Below, piece after piece: positions 32,431 through 39,383 of a DNA stretch of 39,383 bases. The stretch comes from Treponema sp. (lineage in GTDB: Bacteria > Spirochaetota > Spirochaetia > Treponematales > Breznakiellaceae). Each line of letters opens with the position of its first letter. Within the stretch, counting starts at the first letter, position 1. The position numbers were made by a program, and so were the translations under genes. The stretch covers positions 1 through 39,383 of the forward strand of contig JAIRPG010000054.1 in NCBI GenBank assembly GCA_031257105.1, in the 5' to 3' direction. The notes beneath the pieces were generated by a model, which saw only the letters and a program-made list of their open reading frames with translations, ran no database searches and was not told where the DNA came from.

Positions 32431-32919
32431 CTATTCTGTATCGAGAGAAGGCTCAGAATCCGTCTGAGGAACCTCCTCTTCCGTCCACTCGGCGCTTTCC
32501 ACTTCTTCCAAAGCCTCTGTATCGCCGGCGTCCGTCTGAGAAACATTCCACTCGGCGCTTTCCACTTCTTCCAAAGCCTCTATATCGCCGGCGTCCGTCT
32601 GAGAAACATTATCTTCCAGCCACCAAGCGGCGTTTTCCGTTCCCGTGGAAGCCTGCTGTCCCGCAGCCTCCACGCCTGTGCCGCCGGGTGTCCTGTTTAC
32701 CAACGCGAGCGCGAAACTTAATACCAGAAAAACGGCCCCCAATATCGAGGTCGTCCTGGTCAAAACGTTTCCAGAACGGGATCCAAAAGCGGAACCACTG
32801 CCCCCGGCGAAGATACCGCCCAGGCTCTCCCCTTCCTCATTTTGAACCAAAACCAACAGGATCAGCAATGCCGCCGCGATGATAAATAAAACTAAAAGCA
32901 AAACACTGATTATACCCAT
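32431..32919 (-). CDS. secG: Preprotein translocase subunit SecG with acidic repeat tail
   Basis: SecG, inner-membrane accessory of SecYEG. The start at 32919 (MGIISVLLL) has GGAG seven bases upstream; the upstream ATG at 32931 lacks a spaced site. The two helices (about 4-25 and 55-75) enclose the conserved VQNEEGESLGGIFAGGSGSAFGSRSGN loop. Typical SecG has 70-110 residues; here an acidic tail extends it to 162, mostly two copies of a 21-residue block QTDAGD(I/T)EALEEVESAEW. First gene of the secG-EIIA-V-ATPase-dinG run, with its own promoter. Confidence 0.95.
   Translation of the reverse strand: MGIISVLLLVLFIIAAALLILLVLVQNEEGESLGGIFAGGSGSAFGSRSGNVLTRTTSILGAVFLVLSFALALVNRTPGGTGVEAAGQQASTGTENAAWWLEDNVSQTDAGDIEALEEVESAEWNVSQTDAGDTEALEEVESAEWTEEEVPQTDSEPSLDTE
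32484..32609 (-). repeat. 63-bp tandem duplication in secG
   Basis: Two adjacent 63-base copies, 32484-32546 and 32547-32609, differ at one position that I can see (GTA versus ATA within the Thr/Ile codon). In frame, 21 codons each. The near-identity suggests a recent duplication. Confidence 0.97.
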
Positions 32920-32949
32920 TAATAACTCCATCCTTCATAAGGATAGTTT

Positions 32950-32978
32950 ATTCTACTAAACAGAAGAAAGTTATGCAA
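32950..32978 (-). promoter_or_regulatory. Sigma70-like promoter of secG
   Basis: Minus strand TTGCAT (32973-32978), 17 bases, TAGAAT (32950-32955), placing the start about 24 bases ahead of the secG ATG. Confidence 0.6.
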
Positions 32979-33007
32979 GCCTTCTTCCTTAATGAACCAT
33001 AGCAAGA

Positions 33008-33120
33008 CGGGGGAACGGTAAGGCCCCCGGGGAAGCTTCCCGGCGGGACAGGGCAAAGCGTTCGGCGTCCGGGGATAGGCGGAATCCGTGCCCTTACCCC
33101 GCCGGTCACCGAGGTTTTTT
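33008..33120. other. GC-rich structured intergenic block, role unknown
   Basis: Between the divergent secG and plus-strand orphan promoters lies a GC-rich stretch very unlike its AT-rich flanks. It can form CCGGGGAAGC/TTCCCGG near 33030-33047, GGAC/GTCC near 33053-33077, and an outer GGTAAGG (33018-33024) with CCTTACC (about 33093-33099). It ends in a CCGG-TCA-CCGaGG stem before six T on the plus strand. No tRNA, SRP or 6S signature was recognised and no credible open frame. It may be a small RNA or the remnant of an insertion. Confidence 0.35.
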
Positions 33121-33130
33121 GAATATTCCC

Positions 33131-33159
33131 TTGAATTCTCCATAATATTCAGCTATAGT
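33131..33159 (+). promoter_or_regulatory. Sigma70-like promoter of the AT-rich orphan
   Basis: TTGAAT (33131-33136), 17 bases, TATAGT (33154-33159). Predicted start near 33166 leaves only about 15 bases of leader carrying AAGGA. Confidence 0.6.
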
Positions 33160-33180
33160 TTATCCAAAAGGAATGGACGG

Positions 33181-33822
33181 TTGAGAATCATCACAAAATT
33201 TTTCTTCTTTCTTCTTTTTTTTATTAATGCGCCTCTTTATTCATTAGACTTTAAAGCGAATGAATGGAACAATAATTTCTGGGATCTGCGTTTAACCGAT
33301 GTGCCTAAAGTGGGCGTTTTATACGCGATTGATGACAACGCTGTTTTATTTCGCCTGTCAACACCCATAACGTTTCCTATATTATTAATACCGCCCCTCA
33401 GCTTTATGTATGCAAGCTCTTATTGGGGCGTTGATGCGCTCTTAGGCGATTTTACATTCGGAATAGAGTCCCAGCAGTTGTCCAAACGCTATGTAGCGCG
33501 GCTTTTACCGGTATCGGTATGGGGAGGCGTCCCGTTTTCATCAAATCTGATAGGGCTTTATACGCTGCTGGAAATAGCGCCGCTCAGCTTTTTTTCGCAC
33601 TCCGCTGATGATTATACCGGCGTACATACCGGAATCGGCATTAATATAGGGCTAAAAGTATTTGTTACCGAATTTATTGACGCTGATATAAAATACGAAA
33701 ATTATTTTGCCTATTCAGATATTCAAAAACACCATTCATTTATTGGCATATATTTTAACTGCCGGCTGGACGGCGTGGGGAATCATGTCGTATACCTTAC
33801 TCATTTTTTTGTGGATCAATAG
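33181..33822 (+). CDS. Exported protein of unknown function, low GC
   Basis: Protein of 213 residues, family not recognised. I start it at TTG 33181, with AAGGA eight bases upstream; the longer frame to 33088 would cover the promoter. A strong signal peptide (RIITKFFFFLLFFINAPLYS, residues 2-21) precedes a mature part rich in aromatic residues and alternating hydrophobic stretches (GVLYAIDDNAVLFRL, GVHTGIGINIGLKVFV, SFIGIYFNC), suggestive of a small beta-barrel or outer-membrane/periplasmic protein. Codons are clearly more AT-rich than in neighbouring genes, and the gene is the lone plus-strand gene between secG and the histidine kinase, pointing to acquisition. It ends six bases from the kinase stop (convergent). 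Confidence 0.75.
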   Translation: MRIITKFFFFLLFFINAPLYSLDFKANEWNNNFWDLRLTDVPKVGVLYAIDDNAVLFRLSTPITFPILLIPPLSFMYASSYWGVDALLGDFTFGIESQQLSKRYVARLLPVSVWGGVPFSSNLIGLYTLLEIAPLSFFSHSADDYTGVHTGIGINIGLKVFVTEFIDADIKYENYFAYSDIQKHHSFIGIYFNCRLDGVGNHVVYLTHFFVDQ

Positions 33823-33828
33823 AGTTGT

Positions 33829-36600
33829 TCACCGCAAATAGTGGCGGAGTTTATCCAGAACCTCGTTAAAATCCAGAGGCTTCCCCACATGACCGTTCAT
33901 TCCCGCCCGCAGGCAGTTTTCTATATCTTCCCTGAACACATTAGCGGTCATCGCAATTATGGGGATGCCCTTTGGACGATCCTGAAAAAAATCTTCCCGC
34001 TCGCGCTCAAATTCCCTAATTTTGCGGGTTGCCTCATACCCGTCCATCTCCGGCATTTGAACATCCATAAAAATCATGCCGTAGGATTGAGGCGATTCTT
34101 TGAAGAGCTTTACCGCCTCAACCCCGTTTTCGGCGCAGTCAATGGCAATGCCGGTAGGCTCAAGCAGGGTGACGACGATCTCCCGGTTTATGTCCACATC
34201 TTCCGCAAGCAGAATCTTCCAGCCTTCAAAGCGGTCAATGATCTCCGTGGACGGCTCCATAGCGGGCCCGCAGACTCCTATAGAACGGCTGATAATGTCG
34301 GCGATACCTGATGGGAATAGCGGTTTAGGGAGAAAACTTTCAACCCCAGCTAATTTGGCCTCGGCCTCTACGGTGTTCCACTCAACGGCGGACATCATAA
34401 TAATTACCGACGCTCCTCCCATTTGCTTGATCCGCCGGGAAAGTTCTATGCCGTCAATGCCGGGCATCTTCCAGTCAACAAAGAAAATATCGTAGATACC
34501 GTTCTTTTCGATCAAGGCAAGGGCTTCTTCCCCTTGAGAGGCGGTCTCGCAAGAAAACCCCAGCCGCCCGGCTATGTCGACAAAATAATCCCGTATATCG
34601 AGGTCGTCGTCCACCACAAGGGCGCGGACGCCGCTCCAATCAACCGGCCCTTTAACGTCTTCCGCCCCGGCGGCGATCTCTTTCAGCCGGACGGTAAAAA
34701 TAAAAGATGCTCCTTTTCCCAGTTCAGACTCCGCCCAGATTGAGCCGTCCATCATTTCCACAATACGCTTTGATATGGCCAATCCCAGGCCCGTACCGCC
34801 GAATTTCCGGGATGTGCTGGAATCCGCCTGTTCAAATGAAGCAAAGAGCCTCCGCCGTTGTTCCTCACTGATGCCGATGCCGGAGTCGGTAACGCTGATA
34901 TTAAGGGTACAAAGATCCGCTTCTTTGCTCTCAAGAGCCGCCACAAGCCGCACCGAGCCGCCTTCGGGGGTAAACTTTACCGCGTTGGAAAGGAGGTTCG
35001 TTATCACCTGAGCAAGACGCTGGTCATCCCCGTAGAACATAAGGGGAATGTGCCGGTCAATATGAACCGAAAAATTCTGGCGCCGTTCTTCAACCCGAAA
35101 GTTTATCACGTTGACCACTTTCTGAAGCATCTTCTCAAAGCTGAATTCCGTGAAGGAAAGCTCGAATTTATTCGCCTCGATTTTTGACATATCCAGAATA
35201 TCATTAATCACCCCTAAGAGGTGGTTAGAAGCGTTCTCGATTCTGCCAAGGCAGTACTCTTTTTTTTCAAGCGCGTGAGAACTCTTTGCGATGGCGGTCA
35301 TGCCGATGATCGCGTTCATCGGCGTCCGCATCTCGTGGCTCATGTTAGCCAAAAATTCGCTCTTTGCTTTATTCGCCCGTTCAGCCTGTTCCCGTGCGGA
35401 ATCCCGTTCTTTCTCGCGGATATCCCGTTCAACCGCGCCGGCGATAACGCTCGACATCGTACTCACCAACTGCCGGTCGCTCTGAGTCCACTCCCGGTTC
35501 TTGAATTGCTCGATGCTCAAGATAGCCCAGAATCTTTTCGCCACATAGAGGGGCGCCCATATAAAGGACTTTACCCCTACAATACTCATCACTTCGTAGC
35601 GTTTATCCTCGTAGATATTGTTGCAATATACGGTGGGAATGATCTCCGGCTGTTCCGGTGGAAAGGTCTTATTGATAAGATCGTTTAAGCCTTCAGTATC
35701 AGGCGCGGTAAAAATATCATCAGAACTGGTCCATACATGCGATGCGTGACTGATCGAAGAATCCGTCTCGGCTATCCCGATGAGCATTCTGTCCACCTTG
35801 AGGAATTCGCCGGTTATCTTCAAAGCGCTGTCGATGAGGGACGAGGTATCCTCGGCGGAAATGAAGCTCCGGGACAATTCCGACATCAGCTCCTGCTGCC
35901 TGATCCGCTGGGAAGACACTATTTCGTTCCGCCGGTAAATGAAAAAACTCAAGAGCCCACTGGTGACGGTAAAGGCCACAGACAAGATCAACAGTGCGGA
36001 AAGCAGGTAGAAGCGGTTCCGCGCAAAGAGAAGCTGTTCATCGCCAATATCCACCCCAACCACAAATTCCACCTTGCCGGTTTCATCGATCACCGGGGCG
36101 TATGCGGTTAAAAGGCCGTCAAACCCTTCAGAATATTCTCCTACTATCGTCGCTACCGCAGCTCGGGTGGTAACCGCCCGTTCCAGGGGTTCTTCACTCA
36201 GAATCGGGCTTGTTTCCAGCGTATAGGAATCCTTTGTCTCGTCATTGTCCGCTATGGGCTGAATGGTTCCGTCATTATTCAGATAATAGTAGTAAACAAA
36301 CGTTACTTTGTTTTCTTCGGCAAATTTGATCAGTCGTCTTTTTAAATCGGAATAGAGCGGGGTTGCCATGTCCGCAGGGACTCTGAGCTGCCTGAGTTCC
36401 CCGGGATTGGCGATATAAACCGCAGCGCGGGCGGCGGAAAGCAGATGACTCTCAATGCTTTCTCTAAAAAAAGGAAATAACCGGGAAATAAGGGCGCTCG
36501 TATAGACGGTAATACCCAGCGAGGTAATAGCGGCGCTCGTAAACAGGATTACCCCTAGGTTGTAAAAACGCCTTTGCCGTAAACTGCGCCCTTCGGTCAA
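33829..36600 (-). CDS. Hybrid sensor histidine kinase with two receiver domains
   Basis: Membrane sensor kinase of 923 residues. Helix at about 15-40, extracytoplasmic dCache/PAS-like sensor (about 45-195) with [10 protein letters not shown] before the second helix (198-222), GAF domain (about 235-395), dimerisation domain with phospho-His422 (SHEMRTPMN), ATPase domain (NLLSNAVKF at 535-543, DSGIGI, GGTGLGL), and two receivers with Asp709 (FFVDWKMP) and Asp846 (IFMDVQMP). No Hpt domain, so phosphate must pass to a separate protein. The start is TTG with AGGAGG six bases upstream. The ligand is unknown. It stands between tpiA and secG on the glycolytic strand, separated from tpiA by a strong hairpin. 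Confidence 0.94.
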   Translation of the reverse strand: MTEGRSLRQRRFYNLGVILFTSAAITSLGITVYTSALISRLFPFFRESIESHLLSAARAAVYIANPGELRQLRVPADMATPLYSDLKRRLIKFAEENKVTFVYYYYLNNDGTIQPIADNDETKDSYTLETSPILSEEPLERAVTTRAAVATIVGEYSEGFDGLLTAYAPVIDETGKVEFVVGVDIGDEQLLFARNRFYLLSALLILSVAFTVTSGLLSFFIYRRNEIVSSQRIRQQELMSELSRSFISAEDTSSLIDSALKITGEFLKVDRMLIGIAETDSSISHASHVWTSSDDIFTAPDTEGLNDLINKTFPPEQPEIIPTVYCNNIYEDKRYEVMSIVGVKSFIWAPLYVAKRFWAILSIEQFKNREWTQSDRQLVSTMSSVIAGAVERDIREKERDSAREQAERANKAKSEFLANMSHEMRTPMNAIIGMTAIAKSSHALEKKEYCLGRIENASNHLLGVINDILDMSKIEANKFELSFTEFSFEKMLQKVVNVINFRVEERRQNFSVHIDRHIPLMFYGDDQRLAQVITNLLSNAVKFTPEGGSVRLVAALESKEADLCTLNISVTDSGIGISEEQRRRLFASFEQADSSTSRKFGGTGLGLAISKRIVEMMDGSIWAESELGKGASFIFTVRLKEIAAGAEDVKGPVDWSGVRALVVDDDLDIRDYFVDIAGRLGFSCETASQGEEALALIEKNGIYDIFFVDWKMPGIDGIELSRRIKQMGGASVIIMMSAVEWNTVEAEAKLAGVESFLPKPLFPSGIADIISRSIGVCGPAMEPSTEIIDRFEGWKILLAEDVDINREIVVTLLEPTGIAIDCAENGVEAVKLFKESPQSYGMIFMDVQMPEMDGYEATRKIREFEREREDFFQDRPKGIPIIAMTANVFREDIENCLRAGMNGHVGKPLDFNEVLDKLRHYLR

Positions 36601-36623
36601 CCCAGCCTCCTGCCCAATCGGCG

Positions 36624-36663
36624 GACACGCCGGAAACCTCCACTTGAGGTTCCGCAGCGTGTC
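36624..36663 (-). repeat. Strong hairpin directly after tpiA
   Basis: GACACGC plus CGGAACCTC on one side pairs with GAGGTTTCCG plus GCGTGTC on the other, about 16 pairs with small bulges and a short loop. It begins immediately at the tpiA stop. There is no T-run and the kinase start is only about 24 bases further, so it may reduce read-through or protect the 3' end of the glycolytic message. Confidence 0.65.
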
Positions 36664-37419
36664 TTACGCAAACAAAGCGATAGGGACGAAGGTTTCCGCC
36701 TTAAGGGCCGCTCCTCCCACCAAAGCGCCGTCGATGTTTTCCTTGGCCATAAGCTGAGCCGCGTTCTCCGGTTTTACCGAACCGCCGTACTGAATGATGA
36801 GCTTCTCCGCCGCGCCGCCCCCGTAGAGCCGGCCTATAACCTTGCGGATATGGGCGTGGATAACGTCCGCGTCTTCCGGGGTAGCGGTTTTACCAGTGCC
36901 GATAGCCCACACCGGCTCGTAGGCAATGACGATCCGGGAAAGATCCGCCGGCGACACCCCTTCGAGCCCCTTCACCGTCTGGGTTTCGCAGACCGCTTCG
37001 GCCTTGCCGGCCTCCCGTTCCGAGAGCTGTTCCCCCACGCAGAGGATCACCTCAAAGCCGTGCTGTAAGGCCAGCTTTACCTTCTTGTTGATGAGCGCGT
37101 CATCTTCTTGGTAGGTATGCCGCCGTTCGCTGTGCCCCAGAATGATGGTCTGTACCCCCAGATCCTTGAGCTGCAACACCGAAACCTCGCCGGTATGAGC
37201 GCCTTGTTCTTCGCAGGCGCAGTCCTGCGCTCCCAGCCGGATGTTGGTTCCTTTGATAATGGCCCCTACGGTCTCCAGCGCCGTAAAAGACGGAGCCGCC
37301 AGATACGTGTGCTTTCCGTCTTTGAGCTGGGCGACAAGGGCTTTTGCTAAATCAGCCGCCTCGGCGCGGGTTTTGTGCATCTTCCAATTTCCCGCGATGT
37401 AGTAAGGTCTGTTACTCAT
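36664..37419 (-). CDS. tpiA: Triosephosphate isomerase
   Basis: Glycolytic enzyme interconverting dihydroxyacetone phosphate and glyceraldehyde 3-phosphate. 251 residues, the usual length. Catalytic Lys13 (GNWKMH), His96 (LGHSERR), Glu168 (IAYEPVWAIGTG) and the phosphate loops are all present. AGGGGG lies six bases before ATG, two bases after the pgk stop. Confidence 0.98.
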   Translation of the reverse strand: MSNRPYYIAGNWKMHKTRAEAADLAKALVAQLKDGKHTYLAAPSFTALETVGAIIKGTNIRLGAQDCACEEQGAHTGEVSVLQLKDLGVQTIILGHSERRHTYQEDDALINKKVKLALQHGFEVILCVGEQLSEREAGKAEAVCETQTVKGLEGVSPADLSRIVIAYEPVWAIGTGKTATPEDADVIHAHIRKVIGRLYGGGAAEKLIIQYGGSVKPENAAQLMAKENIDGALVGGAALKAETFVPIALFA

Positions 37420-37421
37420 CG

Positions 37422-38684
37422 TTACCCCCTACAAACTTCAATGCCGGGGAGTTTCTTGCCCTCCAGCAGTTCCAAGGACGCGCCGCCGCCGGTGGAAACA
37501 TGGCTCATCTTGGCGGCCAAGCCGAATTTATTCACTGCCGCAACCGAATCCCCGCCGCCTACCACGGTAACACTCCCCTTGCCGGTGGCTTCCGCCACGA
37601 GCTTGGCGACCTCCTCGGTACCCTTGGCAAAGGCATCGAACTCGAAAACCCCCACCGGACCGTTCCACACGATAGTCTTGGCCTTGGCAAGGACTTCCTT
37701 GTACGTAGCCACCGTCTTGGGGCCCACGTCCAGACCCATCAGGTTATCCGGCAGATCCAAGCCGTCTACCGGCACGGGCTTGGCAGCGGCGTCGAACTTC
37801 TCCGCTCCCACGTGGTCAACCGGCAGGACGATCTCGGCCCCGGCCTTCTTGGCGGCGTCCAGTATCTTCTTTGCCGTGTCGATCTGGTCATCCTCTACCA
37901 GGGATTTTCCCACCTTGTGGCCTTGGGCCTTGAGGAAGGTGTAAGCCATACCGCCGCCGATCACCAGGGCGGAAGCGTTTTTGAGCAGGCTCTCCAGCAC
38001 GGCGATCTTGGAACTAACCTTAGCCCCGCCGATGATCGCCACCAGGGGTTTCTGGGGATTCGTTACGATGGGCTCCAGGTAGTTTACCTCTTTTTCCATG
38101 AGGAACCCTGCCACCGCGGGTTTTACGAATTTGGCGATACTGGCGGTGGAGGCGTGATCCCGGTGGGCAGTACCGAAGGCGTCGTTCACAAAGACATCGC
38201 CATAGGTAGCAAGCTCTTTGGCCAGTTTGTCCAGATCCGCCGCATCCTTGGCGGTCTCTTCTTTGTGAAAACGAGTGTTCTCCAGCATGATCACCGAGCC
38301 GGGGGCCTGGCTATCGATAAAGGCTTTTTTACCATAGCAGCCGTCCTCCCCGGCGAAGATCACTTTTTTCCCCAACTTGTTCTCTAAATACTCCGCCACG
38401 CTCTTCATCCGATGCTTCCCGGCGATGTACTTGTCGTAATCGAAGGACTTGCCATCCTTTTCGGCCTTTTCCTTGGCCTTCTCGGCATCTTTTTTGGGGT
38501 CTCCCAGGTGGCTCATCAAGGTAAGCGTCTTGGCCCCCTGATCCAACACGTATTTAATGGTAGGAAGCGCCGCCACAATGCGGGTATCGTCTTGCACAAC
38601 CCCGTCTTTCATGGGCACATTGAAGTCTACCCGCATGATAACCCGCTTTCCCTTGAGGTCAACGTCTTTCACGGTCTTAATCAT
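37422..38684 (-). CDS. pgk: Phosphoglycerate kinase
   Basis: Glycolytic kinase making ATP from 1,3-bisphosphoglycerate. 420 residues. RVDFNVPMKDG at the N-terminus, GGAKVSSKI in the middle and GGGDSVAAVNKFG...STGGGASLELLEGKKLPGIEV at the end are the family blocks. AAGGAG lies six bases before the ATG, right after the T-run of the upstream hairpin. Order gap-pgk-tpiA follows the pathway. Confidence 0.98.
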   Translation of the reverse strand: MIKTVKDVDLKGKRVIMRVDFNVPMKDGVVQDDTRIVAALPTIKYVLDQGAKTLTLMSHLGDPKKDAEKAKEKAEKDGKSFDYDKYIAGKHRMKSVAEYLENKLGKKVIFAGEDGCYGKKAFIDSQAPGSVIMLENTRFHKEETAKDAADLDKLAKELATYGDVFVNDAFGTAHRDHASTASIAKFVKPAVAGFLMEKEVNYLEPIVTNPQKPLVAIIGGAKVSSKIAVLESLLKNASALVIGGGMAYTFLKAQGHKVGKSLVEDDQIDTAKKILDAAKKAGAEIVLPVDHVGAEKFDAAAKPVPVDGLDLPDNLMGLDVGPKTVATYKEVLAKAKTIVWNGPVGVFEFDAFAKGTEEVAKLVAEATGKGSVTVVGGGDSVAAVNKFGLAAKMSHVSTGGGASLELLEGKKLPGIEVCRG

Positions 38685-38696
38685 CGATTTCTCCTT

Positions 38697-38766
38697 AAAA
38701 AAGATAGGGAGTGGGAAGCAGGGGGTAGAAAATTAACCGCGCCCCAACTCCCAACTCCCCATTCCC
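38697..38766 (-). terminator. G/C-tract hairpin with T-run between gap and pgk (also a G4 motif)
   Basis: On the minus strand four G-runs (GGG, GGGG, GGG, GGGG; plus-strand C-runs 38764-66, 38757-60, 38750-52, 38742-45) are separated by 3-4 bases, fitting the G-quadruplex pattern. They can also pair with C-runs at 38707-38725, followed by six T (38697-38702). This looks like a terminator or attenuator that lowers pgk-tpiA expression relative to gap. The two folds exclude each other. Confidence 0.6.
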
Positions 38767-38771
38767 GATTC

Positions 38772-39383
<612 letters not shown>

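Noticed and set aside
32415-32546. 44-residue N-terminal extension of the EIIA gene
   Set aside because: It is the secG repeat region read in another frame and is not part of the EIIA fold.
33008-33120. tRNA, 6S or SRP RNA in the GC-rich block
   Set aside because: No T-loop GTTCRAATC, no SRP tetraloop/asymmetric-loop sequence and no 6S-like bubble could be found by eye.

Overview
The window looks like a chromosomal piece of a spirochaete, most likely a treponeme of the termite-gut / Breznakiellaceae type. The evidence is a V-type (not F-type) ATPase operon, a gap-pgk-tpiA glycolysis block close to secG and V-ATPase genes (an order I recall from Treponema pallidum), an rpsT-HU-lnt block, a rho-rpmE pair with an expanded Rho N-terminus, bactofilin, and relaxed lipoprotein signals. 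The assignment is inferred from gene content, not from a search. Bases 1-74 are C/G homopolymer-like and look like a low-quality contig end.

Left part (about 75-8,490, all minus strand): a translationally coupled cluster that reads, in transcription order, ACP - ACP - [membrane domain + AMP-ligase + hotdog dehydratase in one protein] - GT2 glycosyltransferase - LpxL/HtrB-type acyltransferase - 4HBT thioesterase - LolA-like carrier - MMPL/RND exporter. This is the accessory half of an aryl-polyene (APE)/flexirubin-type lipid pathway, apparently collinear with the apeE-to-apeM stretch of Gram-negative APE clusters. The ketosynthases and ketoreductase should lie beyond the left edge. A consensus promoter sits inside the terminator of the upstream gene and feeds a leader with four or more hairpins. 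Upstream on the same strand is a 2049-aa bacterial alpha-2-macroglobulin with an intact thioester motif.

Middle part (about 14,640-25,270): HD-domain protein + mnmA (plus strand); then minus-strand rho-rpmE and the rpsT - HU - lnt - response regulator - bactofilin - cinA(pncC) operon; a 56-aa zinc-ribbon protein; and a plus-strand pair of an IscR-like Rrf2 regulator with an unrecognised membrane protein carrying three copies of a winged-helix-like module.

Right part (about 25,267-39,383): minus-strand secG - PTS EIIA - V-ATPase stalk subunit, C, I, K, F - dinG. The V-ATPase set lacks subunits A, B, D and E. DinG carries an N-terminal RadC-type JAMM domain with all catalytic residues. A low-GC exported orphan (plus strand) and a hybrid histidine kinase separate secG from tpiA-pgk-gap; gap runs off the right edge.

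A cross-cutting theme is short in-frame tandem repeats built from small palindromes (thioesterase, acyltransferase, DinG), a 63-bp duplication in secG, a dispersed hairpin repeat present in inverted orientation near 8.35 kb and 22.8 kb, and a G/C-tract hairpin shared by the gap-pgk gap and the MMPL coding region. No tRNA, rRNA, CRISPR array or transposase was seen. No gene-free stretch exceeds about 300 bases.
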